Shown here piece after piece: positions 6,406 to 9,028 of a stretch of DNA of 9,028 nucleotides. The notes under the pieces were generated by a model. It was not told the origin of the DNA. It was given only the letters and a program-made list of their open reading frames with translations, and did no database searches. The DNA comes from Clostridiaceae bacterium. GTDB lineage: Bacteria > Bacillota > Clostridia > UBA1212 > DUPL01. Within the stretch, counting starts at the first letter, position 1; every line of letters starts with the position of its first letter. The stretch covers positions 1 to 9,028 of the forward strand of contig JAAYLF010000132.1 of assembly GCA_012522035.1 (NCBI GenBank), written 5' to 3'. Made by a program: the position numbers and the translations under genes.

Positions 6406-7041
6406 ATGAGAAGGATTTTTGCCTTTGTGTTAGCATTCATGTTAATGTTGTACTTGTTTTCTTTTGGTGTATCGGCAAACGAAGATCTGGTAATCGATAT
6501 ATCAAAAGTTGAAGGCAAGGCAGGGTTTAACCAAAATTCACCCTTGGGGCTGTGGCCGGCTGCAGGCTACGATGACAAGCATGTTATTGCCATGTGTAAC
6601 TTCGGTTCGTATGCAAGTCTAGGAGAGATAGATCTGAGCAAATACGAAGCCATTGTGGTTACATATGCAAGAAGCCAAGATGTGGATTATGCCAGCTATA
6701 ATACAACGTTTGGCTTTACAAACAAAGGAGCCATGCAAACGGCAGGAGGCGAGAAAGTAAGTGACGAGGATGCAGGTGTAATTACCAAGTATGTATTTGA
6801 AGGCAGTGTGCCCGGAGGTTGGCAGGGAAGAGTTGATGTTACTCTGGAGCTTAATTCAGATTACAATGGAGAGGTATTTGTAGCAAACTATCTGGATCCA
6901 GCATTTCCACACGGTTTTGTTATCACCGATATCAGATTTGTTGCAAAGCAAAATCCAGAAACATCCGACATGGGTATGATTCCTCTGGTTGTACTTACAT
7001 TGACTGGTTTTGTACCCTTAAAGAGAAGAAGAGTAAAATAA
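6406..7041 (+). CDS. Secreted small surface protein with NPETSD sortase-type sorting signal
   Basis: A 211-residue exported protein of unrecognised family. Residues 1-24 are a signal peptide (MRRIFAFVLAFMLMLYLF, cleavage after VSA). Residues about 25-180 are a beta-rich domain with alternating strands such as KYEAIVVTYA and GEVFVANYLD, reminiscent of a jelly-roll carbohydrate-binding module but without a signature I can name. Residues 183-188, NPETSD, followed by the hydrophobic stretch MIPLVVLTLTGFVPL and the tail KRRRVK, have the layout of a cell-wall sorting signal. Its motif is the NPxTS type seen in clostridia instead of classical LPxTG. GGAGGT (6393-6398) lies 7 nt before the ATG and decides this start; the open frame extends back to 6238 without a ribosome binding site. 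It is divergent from the hydrolase operon and ends in its own terminator, so it is probably a separately controlled partner. Confidence 0.85.
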   Translation: MRRIFAFVLAFMLMLYLFSFGVSANEDLVIDISKVEGKAGFNQNSPLGLWPAAGYDDKHVIAMCNFGSYASLGEIDLSKYEAIVVTYARSQDVDYASYNTTFGFTNKGAMQTAGGEKVSDEDAGVITKYVFEGSVPGGWQGRVDVTLELNSDYNGEVFVANYLDPAFPHGFVITDIRFVAKQNPETSDMGMIPLVVLTLTGFVPLKRRRVK

Positions 7042-7060
7042 CAATTTGTCCTCAAAGAGA

Positions 7061-7095
7061 CTGCACATTGTGAATAGACAATGTGCAGCTTTTTT
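7061..7095 (+). terminator. Intrinsic terminator of the sorted surface protein gene
   Basis: A perfect 11-bp stem, CTGCACATTGT (7061-7071) with ACAATGTGCAG (7078-7088), has a 6-nt loop, GAATAG, and is followed by C and six T residues (7090-7095). It lies 20 nt after the stop codon. Confidence 0.93.
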
Positions 7096-7118
7096 ATTAT
7101 GAGAAAGTTTATCTCGTC

Positions 7119-7147
7119 TTGTTCGCATAAAAATTGTGTGATATAAT
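7119..7147 (+). promoter_or_regulatory. Extended -10 promoter of pspC
   Basis: TGATATAAT (7139-7147) is a perfect extended -10 element. A weak -35, TTGTTC (7119-7124), lies 17 bp upstream. The leader would run from about 7154 to the start at 7178 and contains the ribosome binding site AAAGGGG. Confidence 0.65.
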
Positions 7148-7177
7148 TTTTTTGAAATCACTTTAAAGGGGAACAAC

Positions 7178-7366
7178 ATGAGCCAGAAAAGAATATACAG
7201 GAAAAGAAACGACAGAAAGCTTGCGGGAGTATGTTCAGGTATAGCTGACTACTTGAATTTGGATCCTACAATCGTAAGACTTCTTTGGGCAGTTCTAACA
7301 CTGGCGTATGGAACCGGAATTCTAATCTATATTATTTGTGCCCTGGTTATTCCTGAGGAGGAATAA
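7178..7366 (+). CDS. PspC-domain small membrane protein
   Basis: A 62-residue protein that is essentially a single PspC domain. The basic N-terminus (SQKRIYRKRNDRK) is followed by the diagnostic RKLAGVCSGIADYLNLDP, then VRLLWAVLTL and a transmembrane stretch to about residue 58 ending in ALVIPEEE. PspC proteins sit in the cytoplasmic membrane and belong to envelope-stress systems. In Firmicutes such short stand-alone versions are common and their exact role is unsettled. AAAGGGG (7165-7171) is 6 nt upstream of the ATG. It has its own promoter. A strong ribosome binding site 11 nt after its stop suggests a following gene that has been broken by the insertion element, so it may once have headed a longer operon. 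Confidence 0.92.
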   Translation: MSQKRIYRKRNDRKLAGVCSGIADYLNLDPTIVRLLWAVLTLAYGTGILIYIICALVIPEEE

Positions 7367-7391
7367 ATACAATAATCAGGAGGTTATGGCA

Positions 7392-7427
7392 TTGGATAAG
7401 TTTAAGAAAGTTGCCCTTGTTTCGTAG
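7392..7427 (+). pseudogene. Remnant 5' end of a gene following pspC, cut by an IS
   Basis: AGGAGG (7378-7383) precedes an open frame that can start at TTG 7392 (8 nt spacing) or ATG 7386 (only 2 nt). It reads LDKFKKVALVS before a TAG at 7425. So strong a ribosome binding site for a 12-14-codon frame is best explained as the beginning of a gene co-transcribed with pspC, whose body was displaced by the element that starts about here. The original product cannot be identified. A chance ribosome binding site is possible. Confidence 0.42.
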
Positions 7428-7473
7428 TTCGCACCATGAATAATTAGGACAAAAATAGATAATAATCATCAAC

Positions 7474-7497
7474 AAACGCCCAAATATAGGGTTTTTT
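7474..7497 (+). terminator. Weak terminator-like hairpin in the IS left end
   Basis: CCC (7479-7481) pairs with GGG (7489-7491) around AAATATA, with A-T pairs possible beyond a bulge, and six T residues follow at 7492-7497. It lies upstream of the transposase promoter, so it could reduce transcription entering from pspC. The stem is short and the call is tentative. Confidence 0.25.
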
Positions 7498-7509
7498 ATG
7501 CGTAAAAAC

Positions 7510-7538
7510 TTGACACAAATATTTTTTTATGAGATAAT
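7510..7538 (+). promoter_or_regulatory. Promoter of the IS1634-family transposase
   Basis: A perfect -35, TTGACA (7510-7515), and GATAAT (7533-7538, 5/6) are 17 bp apart. Transcription would begin about 7545, roughly 30 nt before the GTG start. Confidence 0.72.
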
Positions 7539-7574
7539 AATGGTGCTACATGGTGCAAGTTTGGAGGGAATGTT

Positions 7575-8927
7575 GTGGCATATTTTTTGAAAAAGTCAAA
7601 GCAGAAAAATCGAACATACATTGCAATTTATGAAAGTTTTTACGATCCTGCAAAAAAGGGCACTGCTCATCGTTGTCATAAATCATTAGGGTCTATAGAA
7701 ACACTTAAAGAAAAAGGCATAGAAGATCCTATTGCCCATTATCAAAAGGTAGTTGATGAATTAAATAAAAATAGAAAAGAAGAAAGCGTAAAAAAAATCT
7801 CAACTAAATCTCCACTTATTCACCTAGGTTATTTTCCTTTGAAAAGTATTATGGAGAAATTAAACATTAAGCACTTTATCGACTATTTTAAGTTAATTAC
7901 TAGGTTTGAATTCGATCTTTATGATTTACTATCATCTCTTATTTACGCAAGAAGCGTTAATCCCTGCAGTAAATATAGGACATTCCATGAAGTGCTACCT
8001 AATCTTTATCAAACCTATAATTTTTCATACGATCAGCTACTAGATGGCTTAGCTTTTCTAGGCAACAATTACGAAAAGATTGTTGAAATATTTACTACAC
8101 AGGTTGATAAAATATATAAATTAGATACTACTAAAACCTATTTCGATTGTACAAATTTTTATTTTGAAATTGATAGAGAAGATGATTTTAAAAAAAATGG
8201 TGTAAGTAAAGAAAATCAAAGAAAACCTCTAGTAGGCCTTGGTTTATTACTAGATCGCAATCAAATACCAGTAGGAATGAAGATATATCCTGGTAACGAA
8301 TCTGAAAAACCTATAATAAGAGATGTAATAAGCAATCTTAAAAAGCAAAATAACATAACAGGAAGAACCATTCATGTAGCAGATAAAGGACTTAACTGTG
8401 CCAACAACATAGCGTATGCAAAAAAGAATGGTGATGGTTACATATTTTCAAAAGCAGTAAAAAAGCTTCCGGATAAAGAGAAGAAATGGGTGCTTCTTGA
8501 TAGAGATTTTAAAGATGTTAAAGATAAAAACGGCAATATTTTATTTCGTTATAAAACATGTATTGATAAGTTTCCGTATGATGTAACATATGAAGGAAAA
8601 GTCTATACTATAGAATTTACAGAAAAGAGACTCTTAACATACAATCCATCTTTAGCATATAAAAAAAGATGTGAAATAAACAAAATGGTTGAAAAAGCAA
8701 AGTTTCTTACACATTCTCAAGCAAAGAAGGCAGAATACGGAGAGTCTGCTAAATATGTTAAGTTCGTAGATGAAAAAGGAAATAAAGCCGCGGCTGTAAT
8801 AAACAATGATGCAATAAACGAAGATCTGGAACTTGCAGGATACAACCTTCTTGTTACATCTGAAATAAAGATGAATGATCTAGATATCTACGAAACATAT
8901 CAGGTTGTGTCTTGTCAAGTGGTGTAA
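7575..8927 (+). pseudogene. IS1634-family DDE transposase, C-terminally truncated
   Basis: The frame encodes 450 residues, while full-length members are usually some 100 or more longer. The N-terminus (AYFLKKSKQKNRTYIAIYESF) and the layout match IS1634-type transposases, which cut and join DNA through an RNase H-like DDE site. Asp191 in TYFDCTNFYFE and Asp270 in HVADKGLNCANN are the first two acidic residues. The frame follows the family to DLDIYETY (residues 435-442) and then reads QVVSCQVV and stops. The segment that normally carries the catalytic Glu (the W-R-I-E-E-S-F-R region) is absent, so the product should be inactive. The start is a GTG with GGAGGG (7563-7568) 6 nt upstream. The change of sequence at about 8903 coincides with an IS256-like terminus, pointing to secondary insertion; the missing part may lie beyond the window. 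Confidence 0.85.
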
Positions 8928-9028
8928 AATTAATTTTACTAAGTAACGTAAAATTTCTAAACCTATCGCATTTATTCCACGGTCCTATTGACAACAAGCA
9001 TCTCCCATATGCTTTCATGCAGCTGGGG
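8903..9028. mobile_element. Possible terminus of a second insertion sequence (IS256-like)
   Basis: From 8903 the sequence begins GGTTGTGTCTTGTCAAGTGG and continues with TGTAAAATTAATTTTAC. GTGTAAAA about 20 nt in from the end, after a GTGTC/TTGTCA-like start, resembles the ends of IS256-family elements. The rest runs to the window edge. On the minus strand a short open frame enters from 9028 and stops at 8972 (last residues WEMLVVNRTVE), which I do not recognise as a transposase C-terminus. No certain gene is visible here. The call rests on the abrupt loss of the IS1634 frame plus the terminus-like sequence. Confidence 0.4.

Larger units (their letters stand above)
7431..7556. repeat. GCACCAT inverted/direct repeats at the IS left end
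   Basis: GCACCAT at 7431-7437 is the reverse complement of ATGGTGC, which occurs twice at 7540-7546 and 7550-7556. The copies flank the transposase promoter (7510-7538). They could be transposase-binding or subterminal repeats; a chance origin is not excluded for 7-mers. Confidence 0.35.
7428..8902 (+). mobile_element. Partial IS1634-family insertion sequence
   Basis: The stretch holds a transposase gene with its own promoter and an AT-rich left end. The left boundary is an estimate: it lies between the end of the pspC-linked reading frame and GCACCAT at 7431, and no terminal repeat can be verified because the right end is not present. The transposase frame leaves family similarity at about 8903, where a different terminus-like sequence begins. 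Base composition is visibly more AT-rich than the flanking chromosomal genes, in line with acquired DNA. Confidence 0.65.

Noticed and set aside
8972..9028. Minus-strand partial frame entering from the right edge
   Set aside because: It has only 18 sense codons and no recognisable family end; too short to call as a gene.
1..9028. CRISPR arrays, tRNA, rRNA or riboswitches
   Set aside because: No regularly spaced repeats, tRNA cloverleaf or known riboswitch core was seen on either strand by reading.

Overview
This window looks like chromosomal DNA of a low-GC Gram-positive bacterium, most likely a member of the Clostridia. The reasons are AT-rich spacers, strong GGAGG-type ribosome binding sites, sigma-A-like promoters (TTGACT-16-TATAAT and an extended TGnTATAAT), a Thr-Pro-rich lipoprotein linker, an NPxTSD-type wall-sorting tail and a small PspC protein. 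The style resembles polysaccharide-degrading clostridia, but the sequence alone does not fix genus or species.

Left part (1-1897, + strand): a leader with a 15-bp inverted repeat, a short direct repeat and a good promoter precedes a two-gene operon. It encodes a YfbR/HDDC2-type HD-domain phosphohydrolase and a CysQ-like 3'(2'),5'-bisphosphate nucleotidase with an unexplained N-terminal extension of about 105 residues. Both probably clear nucleotide monophosphates or pAp. The cysQ stop overlaps by 4 bp the stop of the convergent operon to its right.

Centre (1894-7095): a cell-surface carbohydrate locus. A minus-strand operon (transcribed from about 6180 down to 1894) encodes, in order, a membrane-anchored multidomain protein with a GH71/GH99-like catalytic region, a lipoprotein, and an AraC-family regulator. 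Spacers between the genes are 15 and 18 nt. The lipoprotein carries a beta-sandwich-like domain that resembles the N-terminal domain of the hydrolase. A divergent gene encodes a small secreted protein with an NPETSD sorting tail and its own strong promoter and terminator. Three surface proteins thus appear to be held by three different anchors (transmembrane helix, lipid, sortase). The likely job is sensing, binding and trimming an extracellular glycan under AraC control. The substrate cannot be read from the sequence.

Right part (7096-9028): a monocistronic-looking or operon-leading pspC gene is followed 25 nt later by what looks like the first codons of another gene, cut off by an insertion sequence. 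That element encodes an IS1634-family DDE transposase. It is itself interrupted before its catalytic Glu region by sequence whose end resembles an IS256-family terminus. The right edge is therefore a nest of two insertions, both incomplete in this window.
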